Shown here one piece after another: positions 9,155 to 17,692 of a stretch of 64,000 nucleotides of DNA (position 1 is its first letter; the number at the start of each line of letters is the position of its first letter). The notes below the pieces were generated by a model that saw only the letters and a list, made by a program, of their open reading frames with translations, did not search any database and was not told the origin of the DNA. Source of the stretch: DATAXI01 sp963756185 (GTDB lineage Bacteria; Verrucomicrobiota; Verrucomicrobiia; Chthoniobacterales; Chthoniobacteraceae); NCBI GenBank assembly GCA_963756185.1, contig CAVWMS010000002.1, positions 682,001 through 746,000 of the forward strand, read 5' to 3'. The translations under genes were made by a program, and so were the position numbers.

Positions 9155-10234
9155 TTATTCGTCGAGTTCATCCGGTGGTTCCTTGAGCAGGGCACGGAAT
9201 TTCTTTTTGTCGCTGGCTTTCTCGTAGGCCTCCTCGGCGGAGATGCGCGCGGCGCGCAGGTGCTCCATGATGGCGTCGTCGAGTGGCTGGTTGCCCTTCT
9301 TCTTGCCGACCTGCATCATGCCGGCGATCTGGTGCGTCTTGCCTTCGCGGATGAGGTTGGAGATCGGGGCGTCGCAAACAAGGATTTCCAGCGCGGCGCA
9401 GCGCCCGGGCTGGTCGATGCGCTTGAAGAGGTTCTGCGCGACGACGCCCTTGAGCGACTCGCTGAGGCCGGCGCGGACCTGGTTTTGCTGGTTGGTCGGA
9501 AACACGTCGATGATGCGGTCCACGGTCTTTGGGGCGTTCGAGGTGTGGAGCGTGCCGAAGACGAGGTGGCCGGTGGCGGCGGCGGTGAGCGCCAGCTCGA
9601 TGGTCTCGAGGTCGCGCATTTCGCCCACGAGGATGATGTCCGGATCCTCGCGCAACGCGCCACGCAACGCCGAGGCAAACGAGCGGGTGTGAACCCCGAC
9701 TTCGCGCTGGTTGATGAGCGATTGCTGGCTGCGATGGACGAATTCGATGGGGTCCTCGACGGTGATGATGTGGTCTTTCCGGTGGAGGTTGGCGTAATCG
9801 ATCATCGCGGCCAGCGTCGTCGATTTGCCCGAACCGGTGGGGCCGGTGACCAGGACCAGGCCTTTCTTGAGGTTGGCGAAGCGCTTGAGGACCGCCGGCA
9901 GCCCCAGTTCCTCCATCGTCACCACCTTGCTGGGAATGAGCCGGAAGACGGCTGCAATGCCGTTCTTTTGGTTGAGAAAATTCGCGCGAAAGCGGGCAAA
10001 TCCGGGGTATTCGTAGCCGAAATCGACGTCGCCGGTCTCCTCGAAGATTTTGATCTTGGTTTCCGGGGCGACCTCGTAGACGAGGGCCTTGAGGTCGTCG
10101 CTTTCGAGCGGCGGGGCGTCGATGCGAACGAGCTCGCCGTGAATGCGAAGCATCGGCTGGTTGCCGGTCGAGAGGTGAAGGTCAGAGGCCTTCTGCTCGA
10201 GCATGAATTTGAAAAAGGAGTCAATCCTGGCCAT
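9155..10234 (-). CDS. pilT: type IV pilus twitching motility ATPase PilT
   Basis: 359 residues, typical PilT length. N-terminal KASDLHLSTGNQPMLRIHG, Walker A GPTGSGKST (131-139), ITVEDPIEF Asp box, DPDIILVGEMRDLETIELAL Walker B region and HLVFGTLHTSNAPKT His box. The signature region near residues 290-305 reads EILVCDAPISNLIREGKTHQI, close to the PilT AIRNLIRE motif that is needed for retraction. First gene of the pilT-pilU-pseudoreceiver unit. Confidence 0.93.
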   Translation of the reverse strand: MARIDSFFKFMLEQKASDLHLSTGNQPMLRIHGELVRIDAPPLESDDLKALVYEVAPETKIKIFEETGDVDFGYEYPGFARFRANFLNQKNGIAAVFRLIPSKVVTMEELGLPAVLKRFANLKKGLVLVTGPTGSGKSTTLAAMIDYANLHRKDHIITVEDPIEFVHRSQQSLINQREVGVHTRSFASALRGALREDPDIILVGEMRDLETIELALTAAATGHLVFGTLHTSNAPKTVDRIIDVFPTNQQNQVRAGLSESLKGVVAQNLFKRIDQPGRCAALEILVCDAPISNLIREGKTHQIAGMMQVGKKKGNQPLDDAIMEHLRAARISAEEAYEKASDKKKFRALLKEPPDELDE

Positions 10235-10355
10235 GGCGCAGAACTGACAGAGCCAGAAGAGTGCCAGACCGGGCTCGGATTGACCCTATGGAAGAGGAAT
10301 CCCGGGGCACAGGGGCCAGGCGCCTATGGGAGGTATGAGCGGTATGGGGGCTATA

Positions 10356-11093
10356 TCAGCCCCGATGCTCGCCCTTCATGGCGTCCAGCGTCGAGCGGAC
10401 CTGAAGCAGCAGTTTCTGCTGCGTGTACGGCTTCGGAATGAAGCCCCGCAGGCCCTTGGCCAGCATCCACTTGAGCTTGTCCTGCTCCGTGAAACCGCTG
10501 CTGAGCACCACCGGGACCTGGGGATTGATCTTGCGCAGCTCGTTGAAAACCTCCGCCCCGTCCATGATGGGCATGGTAAAGTCCAGGATCACCAGCTCGA
10601 TGTCGGTCTGGAGCTTCTTGTAAATATCGAGCGCCTGGAAGCCATCCCGGGCGGTGACCACCCGGTAGCCCTCATCGGTGAGAACGCGCTGGGCCAGCAG
10701 GGTGACGAAATCCTCGTCATCCACGATGAGGATCAGCTCGCGAGGCCCCTCGGGATTGGCGATGCGGATCTCGGCAGGCACGCCCGGCCCGGCGTTGGAG
10801 GCGGGCGGGAAAGGGGCGGCGGTGCCGAAGCTGCCGGGGCCGGGAAAGGGATGGAGCTTGCCCGCGGGCTGGCTGGCGCCGGCTGCCTGGCCCGCGCTGC
10901 GTTCGAGCATGTTCCGGGAGAGCTGCGCGGCCCTGTCGATGGCGCTGCGCATCATGTCGTAGTAACGGGCGGCCTCGGGGTTTCCTCCGGTGAAACGCTG
11001 GAGGAAATGGCTCGATTCCGTGATGACCTGCAACAAGTTGTTCAACTCGTTGGCGGTCGATTTTACCCACTGGAGTTCGTCGGGAGACGGCAT
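10356..11093 (-). CDS. response regulator with kinase-like dimerisation segment
   Basis: About 245 residues from ATG 11093 (MPSPDELQW); an alternative ATG at 11132 adds 13. The N-terminal region has STANELNNLLQVITESSHFL, which resembles a HisKA dimerisation helix, but the usual phosphoacceptor His is replaced by Asn (ANELNN). After a Pro/Gly-rich linker comes a full receiver domain: LILIVDDEDF (acidic pocket), VILDFTMPIMDG (phosphoacceptor Asp), SSGF and PKPYTQQKLL (Lys). There is no ATPase or output domain, so it probably works as a phosphate-accepting or protein-protein module. A separate kinase must act on it. Confidence 0.8.
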   Translation of the reverse strand: MPSPDELQWVKSTANELNNLLQVITESSHFLQRFTGGNPEAARYYDMMRSAIDRAAQLSRNMLERSAGQAAGASQPAGKLHPFPGPGSFGTAAPFPPASNAGPGVPAEIRIANPEGPRELILIVDDEDFVTLLAQRVLTDEGYRVVTARDGFQALDIYKKLQTDIELVILDFTMPIMDGAEVFNELRKINPQVPVVLSSGFTEQDKLKWMLAKGLRGFIPKPYTQQKLLLQVRSTLDAMKGEHRG

Positions 11094-11272
11094 AGTCGTG
11101 ACGCCGCCCGTTTTATCGGGCGCCGCCCTCATCGTTATTGCAAGCCCACCATACACAACCCACGAATGCAACAAAGACAAAGGAAAACATGCCAAAAGTC
11201 AGCATAGAGCAAATGTTGCCGGTGGGTAATGCAGGGTTCGGCTGGAAAGGTCAACAGCATTTCGCGTGCAAA

Positions 11273-11746
11273 TCATATTTTTAGGGCAAAAAAGTCCCGG
11301 AAAACTTCGCGGTAGACCTCCCGCTTCATTTTTGGGAGCCAATTAATGTCGAATTCGGCAGGTTCCACCCAGCGGATGGCGCGGAATTCGGGATGGGCGG
11401 TATGGACGTCGATCCCGTCCGGGGCGCCGGAGAAATCGGCCAGGAAGTAATGCTGTTCCTTGCCCTCGAAACCCTTGACCACCTTCCCATCGCCGAAGAG
11501 GTAAAAATAAGGCCCCTTGCTCGAGACGACGCGGTAGGAGGAGGGCTCGAGGGAGATTTCCTCGCGCAGCTCGCGGGCCAGGGCCTGCTCGAGCGTCTCG
11601 TCCCCGTCGACGCCCCCCTGCGGAAACTGCCAGGCGCCGGGGCGGTCGGCGCGCTCGCCCAGCAAAATTTTTCCCGCGCCATCGCGCAGGATCGCGGCCA
11701 CATTGAGCCGATACCTGACGCCCGGCAGCTTCGACTTTTTTGGCAT
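11273..11746 (-). CDS. rppH: RNA pyrophosphohydrolase RppH-like Nudix hydrolase
   Basis: 157 residues from ATG 11746. The segment RLNVAAILRDGAGKILLGER leads into WQFPQGGVDGDETLEQAL and RELREEISLEP, an intact Nudix box (GX5EX7REUXEEXGU pattern with a Ser in place of the final Gly) preceded by the WQFPQGG characteristic of RppH and Ap4A hydrolases. RppH removes pyrophosphate from mRNA 5' ends and triggers decay. The start codon lies in a CATG palindrome, so a divergent ATG overlaps it on the other strand. Confidence 0.85.
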   Translation of the reverse strand: MPKKSKLPGVRYRLNVAAILRDGAGKILLGERADRPGAWQFPQGGVDGDETLEQALARELREEISLEPSSYRVVSSKGPYFYLFGDGKVVKGFEGKEQHYFLADFSGAPDGIDVHTAHPEFRAIRWVEPAEFDINWLPKMKREVYREVFRDFFALKI

Positions 11747-11762
11747 GCACCCACGATTAAAA

Positions 11763-12236
11763 ATGACGGCGGCGCTTGCAAGCCTCGCGCTGATCGGAAT
11801 TGCGACGCGCTGCCTCTGGCTCTGGCAGCCGGAGCGGCAGTTGATGCTGCACCAGGAGCATCTGCGCGACGCGGTGGCGGACCGCAACTGGGGCCGCGTC
11901 ACGGCGCTGGTGGACCCCGGCTACGCGGACCGCTGGGGTTACACGCGCGAGACCGGCTTGCAGCAGGCGCGGCAATGGCTGGGGCAATTCTTCGTGCTGA
12001 CGGTGACGGCGGAGCCGGTCGAGGATCATCTGGCGCCCGGCGGCGGAACGGTGACGGAACACTGGAAGCTGGATGGCACCGGCACGGAAGCGGCGGCGAT
12101 GGTGAAGGACGCCGTCAACTCAACCGGCGCGCCCTTCGTTTTCCAATGGAAACACCGGAGCTGGAAACCGTGGGACTGGACGCTGGTCCGCGTGGACAAC
12201 CCGGACCTCGATTTGCGCCCGCCGGAGGGATACTGA
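11763..12236 (+). CDS. hypothetical membrane-anchored protein
   Basis: 157 residues from ATG 11763; an ATG at 11745 that overlaps the rppH start would add six residues. One N-terminal membrane segment (ALASLALIGIATRCLWLW) is followed by a globular domain with LMLHQEHLRDAVADRNWGRVTALVDPGYADRWGY, and ends in PWDWTLVRVDNPDLDLRPPEGY. The layout resembles NTF2/DUF-type extracytoplasmic proteins, but no family is firmly recognised. It ends directly beside the convergent lipoprotein gene. Confidence 0.6.
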   Translation: MTAALASLALIGIATRCLWLWQPERQLMLHQEHLRDAVADRNWGRVTALVDPGYADRWGYTRETGLQQARQWLGQFFVLTVTAEPVEDHLAPGGGTVTEHWKLDGTGTEAAAMVKDAVNSTGAPFVFQWKHRSWKPWDWTLVRVDNPDLDLRPPEGY

Positions 12237-12713
12237 TTACTGCGGGTGCTCGATGATGCGCCGGGTGGGATCGTTCGAGCCGGGCTCGAAGAGGATGGGC
12301 GCAGGGGTGGTCGAGATGAGCTCGTAACCGGTGAGGACGAATTCGGGATAGAAGGCGTTGCTGGCCGGCTCATAGACGGTGTCGCCGGAGTAGTAGCCGT
12401 AGAGTTTGTACTCGTAGCCGTGGTCGCTGCCGAGGATGCCTTTCTCGCGGTCCGGCGCCAGCTTCTGGTTTTCATTCATCATCACCAGCTTGGACGTGCT
12501 CCACGGCTGGCCCGGGCTGCGGACAAAGCCCCAGAACTTGTAGTCGACCTTGTAATAGCGGCGGCCGATGAAGTAGTTGCCGGGCGGCTCGTTCTTGATT
12601 TCGCTGATCATGGCCTGGCGCTGGGCGTAGTCCGAAGAGCTGAGGTCGTTCACGCAGCCTCCCAGCAGGAGAAGGCCCAGGCAGACGAAGAGAACCGAAA
12701 GCGGCGATTTCAT
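12237..12713 (-). CDS. hypothetical lipoprotein
   Basis: 158 residues from ATG 12713. The signal sequence SVLFVCLGLLLLGGC ends in a lipobox with Cys20 (LLGGC), so membrane-anchored lipoprotein is expected. The mature part is rich in Tyr and polar residues (GNYFIGRRYYKVDYKFWGFV, YEYKLYGYYSGDTVYEP) without a recognised domain. It is convergent with the preceding gene, with no gap. Confidence 0.65.
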   Translation of the reverse strand: MKSPLSVLFVCLGLLLLGGCVNDLSSSDYAQRQAMISEIKNEPPGNYFIGRRYYKVDYKFWGFVRSPGQPWSTSKLVMMNENQKLAPDREKGILGSDHGYEYKLYGYYSGDTVYEPASNAFYPEFVLTGYELISTTPAPILFEPGSNDPTRRIIEHPQ

Positions 12714-12883
12714 AGGATGGAGAGCGGAGTGTAGCCGATGACGGAAAAATGCGAAGGAAGAATCGGGGCGGAAAAACTCCCGCAATTGGTTGCCCGTCAA
12801 GGCGACCGTTTGGGGAAAAGAAGCTCCAGTCCGCGCCGGCCCAACTCTTGCAAACGACCGAAATAGAATTTAGCGTACCGGCC

Positions 12884-13069
12884 ATGAGCACAGTCGGGGA
12901 AATCGAAACCGCAATCACGCGTCTCTCGGTCAAAGAAGCCGAGGAAATACGGGAATGGCTCGAGCAATGGTTGGAGGACCAATTGGAGATGACGCCGGAA
13001 TTCGAGGCTTCCATTGAGCGCGGCAAGGCCGACCTCGCCGCCGGGCGCTCACGCACCGTCAAACCGTAA
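12884..13069 (+). CDS. putative antitoxin of RelE-type toxin
   Basis: 61 residues (MSTVGEIETAITRLSVKEAEEIREWL...), acidic and helical, resembling the small antitoxins paired with RelE/ParE toxins. The start ATG 12884 is chosen because the open frame upstream has atypical composition. It lies 4 bases before the toxin gene, the usual antitoxin-first order. It would bind and neutralise the toxin and probably autoregulate the operon; this is inferred from pairing. Confidence 0.7.
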   Translation: MSTVGEIETAITRLSVKEAEEIREWLEQWLEDQLEMTPEFEASIERGKADLAAGRSRTVKP

Positions 13070-13073
13070 GCCG

Positions 13074-13334
13074 ATGCCCGGCGCGGCGACGCAGATTTTC
13101 TCGGCGGAGTTCGATGCCGCTTTGGCACGTTTGCCGAAGGATGTCGCCACAGTCGTTCTGGACAAAATCAATGGCATGGGAGGCCGCCTCGAATCGTTTC
13201 CGCATTACCGCATGACGGGACGCAAGGAGTTCCGGCTCCGGATTGGAAATCATCGCGTGATTTACGATTTCGACCTCACGAGGAACGAGTTGTTCCTCAT
13301 CACACTTGGAAACCGGCGCGAGGTGTACCGGTAA
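13074..13334 (+). CDS. RelE/ParE-family toxin
   Basis: 86 residues from ATG 13074. The pattern FSAEFDAALARLPKDVATVVLDKI, MTGRKEFRLRIGNHRVIYDFDLTRNELFLITLGNRREVYR matches RelE/ParE toxins: N-terminal helices, then RLRIGNHRVIY strands and a conserved C-terminal basic segment with HR, R and Y residues as in mRNA-interferase-type RelE. Likely cleaves mRNA on the ribosome or targets gyrase; the sequence alone does not separate these. Directly follows its antitoxin. Confidence 0.85.
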   Translation: MPGAATQIFSAEFDAALARLPKDVATVVLDKINGMGGRLESFPHYRMTGRKEFRLRIGNHRVIYDFDLTRNELFLITLGNRREVYR

Positions 13335-13380
13335 AAACCCGGGCTTATCCGAGTCGTGCCCTCGTCAAAAATCGCGGGTT

Positions 13381-15393
13381 CTAACCCGCCGCCGTGCCGA
13401 TCATCTTCCGGAACCCGGCTTCGCCGATGACTTTCACCCCGAGACTCCGGGCCTTGTCGAGCTTGCTGCCGGTTTCCTCGCCGGCGAGCAGGTAGGTCGT
13501 TTTTTTGCTCACGCTCGAGGAGACTTTGCCGCCGTGTTTGCGGATTGTTTCGGCGATGGCCTCGCGTTCCTCGGAGAGTGTGCCGGTGATGACCCACGTG
13601 GTGCCGGCGAGCGGCGCGTTCGCGGCGGGCGTCTCGCGCGGATCCTTCTCCCCCATGTTGAGGCCGGCGGCTTTGAGGCGCGCGAGCAACGCGCGGTTGT
13701 GCTCGTCGCGGAAAAAAGCGTGGATGCTGCGCGCCACGATCTCGCCCACGTCCTGGATGCGCTGCAATTCATCTTCGCCCGCGTTCATCATCGGCTCGAT
13801 GGTGTGAAAATGGGCGGCGAGATTGCGCGCGCCGGTGGCGCCGACGTGCAGGATGCCCAGGCCGAAAATGAGGCGCCAGAGCGGGCGCTCCCTGCTCTCG
13901 CGAATGCCGGCGAGCAGGTTCTCGATGCTCTTGGCGCCGGTGCGCGGGATGACGGCGAGGCTTTCCGCCGTGAGCTTGTAAATATCGCTCACGTCGCGCG
14001 CCAGGTTGTGCTCGACCAGTTGCTCGACCATCGCCTCGCCAAGTCCCTCGATATCCATCGCGCCGCGGCTGGCGAAATACTCGATCCTCCGGCGCACCTG
14101 AGCGGGGCAGACGGCGTTGATGCAGCGGACCGCGACCTGTTCGGCATCCCGCATCACGTCGCTGCCGCACACGGGGCATTTGGCGGGCATCTTGAAGACG
14201 CGCTCGTTGCCGGTGCGCGCTTCCTTTTTCACGCCGACGACGGCGGGAATGACCTCGCCCGCCTTTTCCACCATGACGAGATCGCCGATGCGGATGTCCT
14301 TGCGCGCGATTTCCTCCTCGTTGTGGAGCGTGGCGCGGCTGACGGTGCTGCCGCTGATGAACACGGGTTCGAGCTCGGCGACCGGCGTGAGCACGCCGGT
14401 GCGGCCGACCTGGATCACGATGTCGCGCAGGCGCGTCTCAGCCTGCTCGGGCGCATACTTGTAAGCGATGGACCAGCGCGGCGCCTTCGAGGTAAACCCG
14501 GCGCGCTCGCGCTGCGCGAAGGAATCGACCTTCACCACGGCGCCATCGGTCTCGAACGGCAGGCTGTGGCGCGTCTGGTCGATGCGGCGGATCGCATCGA
14601 GCACTTCCTCGACCGTGCGCGCGCGGTGCGTTTTGCTGCGCGGCAGGCCGAGCCGGTCCAGCAATTCGAGGCCCTCGTGGTATGTTTTCAGCGGCTCGCG
14701 CGCCTCGAACGCGCCGATGCCGTGCAGGATGAGGCCGAGCGGACGCTTGCGCACCAGCGCGGAATCGAGCTGCTTGAGCGAACCGGCGGCGGAGTTGCGC
14801 GGATTGGCGAACTCCGGCAGGCCCGCCGCGGCGCGTTCCTCGTTCAATTTTCTGAACCCCCCCCGAGTCATATAGACCTCGCCGCGCACCTCGAGCAACG
14901 CCGGCCCGTTCTTCAACTCGCGCGGAATGCCGCGGATGGTGAGGACGTTTTGCGTCACGTCGTCGCCGACGCGCCCGTCGCCGCGCGTGGCCGCGTATTG
15001 GAGGCGGCCCTTTTCATACAGGAGGGAAATGGCGACTCCGTCGACCTTCGGCTCGATGATGAGTTCGATTTGCTCGCCGGGCAGATGTTTTTCGAGCCGG
15101 CGAAACCACTCGCCCACTTCCTCCTCGGAGTAGGTGTTGTCGAGCGAGAGCATCGGCGTGCGATGGGTGACGTGGGCGAATTCGTCGAGCGGCTTGCCGC
15201 CGACGTGCTGCGTGGGGGAATCGGGCGTGCGCAGTTCGGGATGCTCCTTCTCCAGGTCCACCAACTCGCGGTAAAGTTGGTCGTATTCGTAATCGCTGAT
15301 TGCAGGGGCGGCTTCCTCGTATTGACGATTGGCCTCCTCGATGCGCTGTCGAAGATATGCTGCGCGAACTTGCGGTGAAGAACTGGGATCCAT
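13381..15393 (-). CDS. ligA: NAD-dependent DNA ligase
   Basis: 670 residues, full length for LigA. The N-terminal Ia domain (SDYEYDQLYRELVDLE) is followed by the adenylation motif IIEPKVDGVAISLLY with the active-site Lys in KVDG. ATRGDGRVGDDVTQN and the OB-fold follow. Four zinc-binding Cys are seen in CPVCGSDV and VRCINAVCP. Helix-hairpin-helix repeats come next (ASRGAMDIEGLG), and a C-terminal BRCT domain (LAGTTWVITGTL... TYLLAGEETGSKLDKA) ends the protein. It seals nicks during replication and repair. The frame is intact over 2 kb, in contrast to other genes in the window. Confidence 0.97.
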   Translation of the reverse strand: MDPSSSPQVRAAYLRQRIEEANRQYEEAAPAISDYEYDQLYRELVDLEKEHPELRTPDSPTQHVGGKPLDEFAHVTHRTPMLSLDNTYSEEEVGEWFRRLEKHLPGEQIELIIEPKVDGVAISLLYEKGRLQYAATRGDGRVGDDVTQNVLTIRGIPRELKNGPALLEVRGEVYMTRGGFRKLNEERAAAGLPEFANPRNSAAGSLKQLDSALVRKRPLGLILHGIGAFEAREPLKTYHEGLELLDRLGLPRSKTHRARTVEEVLDAIRRIDQTRHSLPFETDGAVVKVDSFAQRERAGFTSKAPRWSIAYKYAPEQAETRLRDIVIQVGRTGVLTPVAELEPVFISGSTVSRATLHNEEEIARKDIRIGDLVMVEKAGEVIPAVVGVKKEARTGNERVFKMPAKCPVCGSDVMRDAEQVAVRCINAVCPAQVRRRIEYFASRGAMDIEGLGEAMVEQLVEHNLARDVSDIYKLTAESLAVIPRTGAKSIENLLAGIRESRERPLWRLIFGLGILHVGATGARNLAAHFHTIEPMMNAGEDELQRIQDVGEIVARSIHAFFRDEHNRALLARLKAAGLNMGEKDPRETPAANAPLAGTTWVITGTLSEEREAIAETIRKHGGKVSSSVSKKTTYLLAGEETGSKLDKARSLGVKVIGEAGFRKMIGTAAG

Positions 15394-15503
15394 GTTGCGC
15401 GCTTAGGCGACAATGATGACTCTACCTTGATACGCCAGTCAGGCTGAAAGATGGGAGATATTTTCTCGTTACTGAGGCTTCGTGCGCGGGCCGCCCGCAC
15501 CGG

Positions 15504-15731
15504 TCACTCTTTGAGTTCCGGCACGTGTTCATCTTCGTATTTCTCCACGAGTACGCCGAGCACGTCCATCAACGAAGCCAGAGGATGATCTTCATCCTCT
15601 CCCACCGTATCCGTGAGTTGATCAAGCAGTTTGACCAATTCCCGGTATTCCTTCTCGGAATGCGGCACCCGCACCGCGCGGGAAACGCGCGGCCATGCTT
15701 GGGCTACTTTTTCCAGTTCGATGGCAGACAT
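15504..15731 (-). CDS. HigA-like antitoxin fragment lacking a visible HTH
   Basis: 75 residues from ATG 15731 (MSAIELEKVAQAWP); an in-frame ATG at 15746 is possible. The sequence EKEYRELVKLLDQLTDTVGEDEDHPLASLMDVLGVLVEKYEDEHVPEL resembles the N-terminal half of HigA-type antitoxins, but it stops before the XRE helix-turn-helix. It starts 2 bases after a HigB-like frame, in the toxin-first order typical of higBA. It may be a short antitoxin form or a truncated gene. Confidence 0.55.
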   Translation of the reverse strand: MSAIELEKVAQAWPRVSRAVRVPHSEKEYRELVKLLDQLTDTVGEDEDHPLASLMDVLGVLVEKYEDEHVPELKE

Positions 15732-15733
15732 GG

Positions 15734-15936
15734 CTATTCTTTCCATTTTCCGGCGTCGTATTCCTTGTGGGTCAGGACGTGGCGGATAAAGGCTTTGTTC
15801 CTATTGTAATGCAGGGCGGCGATCAGTCTAGCCTTGTTGCCGCCGATGTTGAAAACGGTGAATTTTCCGACCTGGTCGGCATGAGAAAACACGCCAATTT
15901 GCTTTCCAGTTTCGGCTGACGTGCAAAATTTGATCC
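15734..15936 (-). pseudogene. HigB-like toxin, truncated or frameshifted
   Basis: One frame reads FSHADQVGKFTVFNIGG, NKARLIAALHYNRNKAF and IRHVLTHKEYDAGKWKE to a TAG at 15734, the highly recognisable C-terminal half of HigB-family mRNA interferases. The usual 40 or so N-terminal residues are absent in this frame. An ATG at 15936 exists in another frame and would join after loss of one T in a TTTT run near 15886; otherwise a GTG at 15892 gives only 52 residues. The 5' end abuts the start codon of the divergent kinase-etherase gene. Probably a remnant toxin. Confidence 0.6.
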
Positions 15937-17692
15937 ATGCCCGCCGAGCGCCCCTCCGCCGCCTCAGCTCCCAAGTTGATCCTGGGCGTCGAGGGGGGCG
16001 GGACGAAGACGGAGTGGGCGTTGCTGGATGAGCGGGGACGGGAATTGCGGATGGGAACGCTGCCGGCGGCGAACCTGCGGCTCATCGGAGACGGCGAATT
16101 GCTGGACCTGCTGCGCGTGCTGCCGGGCGGGGCGACGCACGCGGGGGTGTTCCTGGCCGGGTGCGCGAACGCGGCGGACCGCAAGCGGCTCGAGGGGCTG
16201 GTGCAGCGAGTCTGGCCGGCGGCGGTGGTGGCCGTGGGAGGGGACCGGGAATCGGGGTTTGCGACGGCGTTTGGGGACGGCGACGGGATCGCGGTCATTG
16301 CGGGCACGGGTTCGGCGGTGACGGGGCGGTGCCGCGGACGCACGGACAAGGGGGGTGGCTGGGGGCATTTGCTCGGGGACACGGGCAGCGGCTACCAGCT
16401 CGCGATGACGGCGCTGCGCTACGTGCTTTCCAATTACGACCTGAGCCGGACATCGGATTTGCTGAGCCAGGGCATCCTGCGGATGCTGGCGCTGAACCGG
16501 CTGGACGACCTGGTGGCATGGGCCGCCAACGCGGACAAAATGTCCGTGGCGAAGCTGGCGCCGGTCGTTTTCGCGGCGGCAAAGGAGGGGCACCAGGAGA
16601 TGATTTCCGTGATCCAGAATGGCGCGCACGCGCTGGCCGAGTACACGCGCGCGGTCGCGCAGCGGCTCGAATGCGAGGCGGCGGAGGTGCGGCTGCTGGG
16701 CGGGCTCTTCGATCATCATCGCGAATACGCTGAGTTTTACACCGATTACACGGCGGAATTGCTGCCGAAGGCGAATATCGCGCTGTGCATGCAATCGGGC
16801 GCGCTGGGAGCGGCGTGGCTGGCGAGCCGCGTGACACCCGTGGCGCGGCCGCGCCCGGACGAGCCGGATGTGATCGAGCTGGCGGCGGCGGTGACCGAGC
16901 AACGCAACCCGCGCTCGGCGGGCATGGACAAATTGGGCACGCCGGACCTGGTCGAGCTGTTCATCCGCGAGGAAGATGAAGTGGCGCGTGCGTTGCGCGA
17001 GGCGAGTGGCGGACTGGCCGCGGCGGTGGACCTTGTGGCGGCGGCGCTGACCGCGGGCGGGCGGCTTTTCTACACGGGCGCGGGAACGAGCGGGCGGCTG
17101 GGCGTGCTCGACGCGAGCGAGATTCCGCCGACGTTTGGCGCGCCGCCGGAATTGGTGCAGGGGATCATCGCCGGCGGTGTGGGCGCGCTGCATGCGGCCG
17201 TCGAGGGCGCGGAGGACCAGGAAGAGGCGGGAGAATTGGCGGTGGTAGGCCGCGGCGTGCGCGAGGGCGACGTTGTGTGCGGCATCGCGGCGAGCGGGCG
17301 GACGCCGTTCGTGCTGGGATCGCTGCGGCGGGCCCGCGCGCTTGGCGCGAAGACGATGCTGCTGACGTGCAATCCGGCGCGCAAACATGGCGGGAAATGG
17401 GACGTCGAGATCGACCTCGCCACCGGGCCGGAACTGGTGGCCGGCTCGACGCGATTGAAGGCGGGCACGGCGACGAAGATCGCGCTCAACATCATCTCGA
17501 CGTGCGCCATGGTGCGGCTGGGGAAGGTGCGCGGGAACCTGATGATCGACGTGCAGGCGACAAACTGCAAAGCTGCGCGACCGCGCCATCCGGCTGGTGA
17601 GCGAGCTGCGCGGCTGCGATTACGGCGAGGCCCGGGAACGGCTCGATCGCGCGGGCTGGAGCGTGCGCGCGGCGCTGGATCAGTTGCCGTGA
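15937..17692 (+). CDS. murQ: fused MurNAc/GlcNAc kinase and MurNAc-6-phosphate etherase, one frameshift near 17574
   Basis: Residues about 13-300 form a BadF/BadG/BcrA-type sugar kinase: LILGVEGGGTKTEWALLD phosphate loop, AVIAGTGSAVTGR, GGGWGHLLGDTGSG. Residues from about 325 are MurQ: VTEQRNPRSAGMDKL, FYTGAGTSGRLGVLDASE (SIS-domain phosphate site), CGIAASGRTPFV, LATGPELVAGSTRLKAGTATK. After an apparent extra A in the AAA at about 17573 the frame moves to LRDRAIRLVSELRGCDYGEARERLDRAGW, the normal MurQ helical tail, ending TGA 17692. MurQ splits MurNAc-6P into GlcNAc-6P and lactate; a fused kinase would supply MurNAc-6P, so this single protein could run two steps of cell-wall sugar recycling. 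Confidence 0.85.

Noticed and set aside
7394..10441. Two long plus-strand frames across the pilus ATPase genes
   Set aside because: They mirror the pilU and pilT genes on the minus strand, which have all expected motifs. The plus-strand products have no recognisable features.
13306..15378. Open frame of 690 codons on the plus strand
   Set aside because: It lies antisense to ligA, whose motifs are complete. High GC keeps stops rare on the opposite strand; the protein is His/Arg/Ala-rich without any domain.
15964..17589. 541-codon minus-strand frame opposite the kinase-MurQ gene
   Set aside because: Arg/His-rich shadow of a well-supported gene on the other strand.
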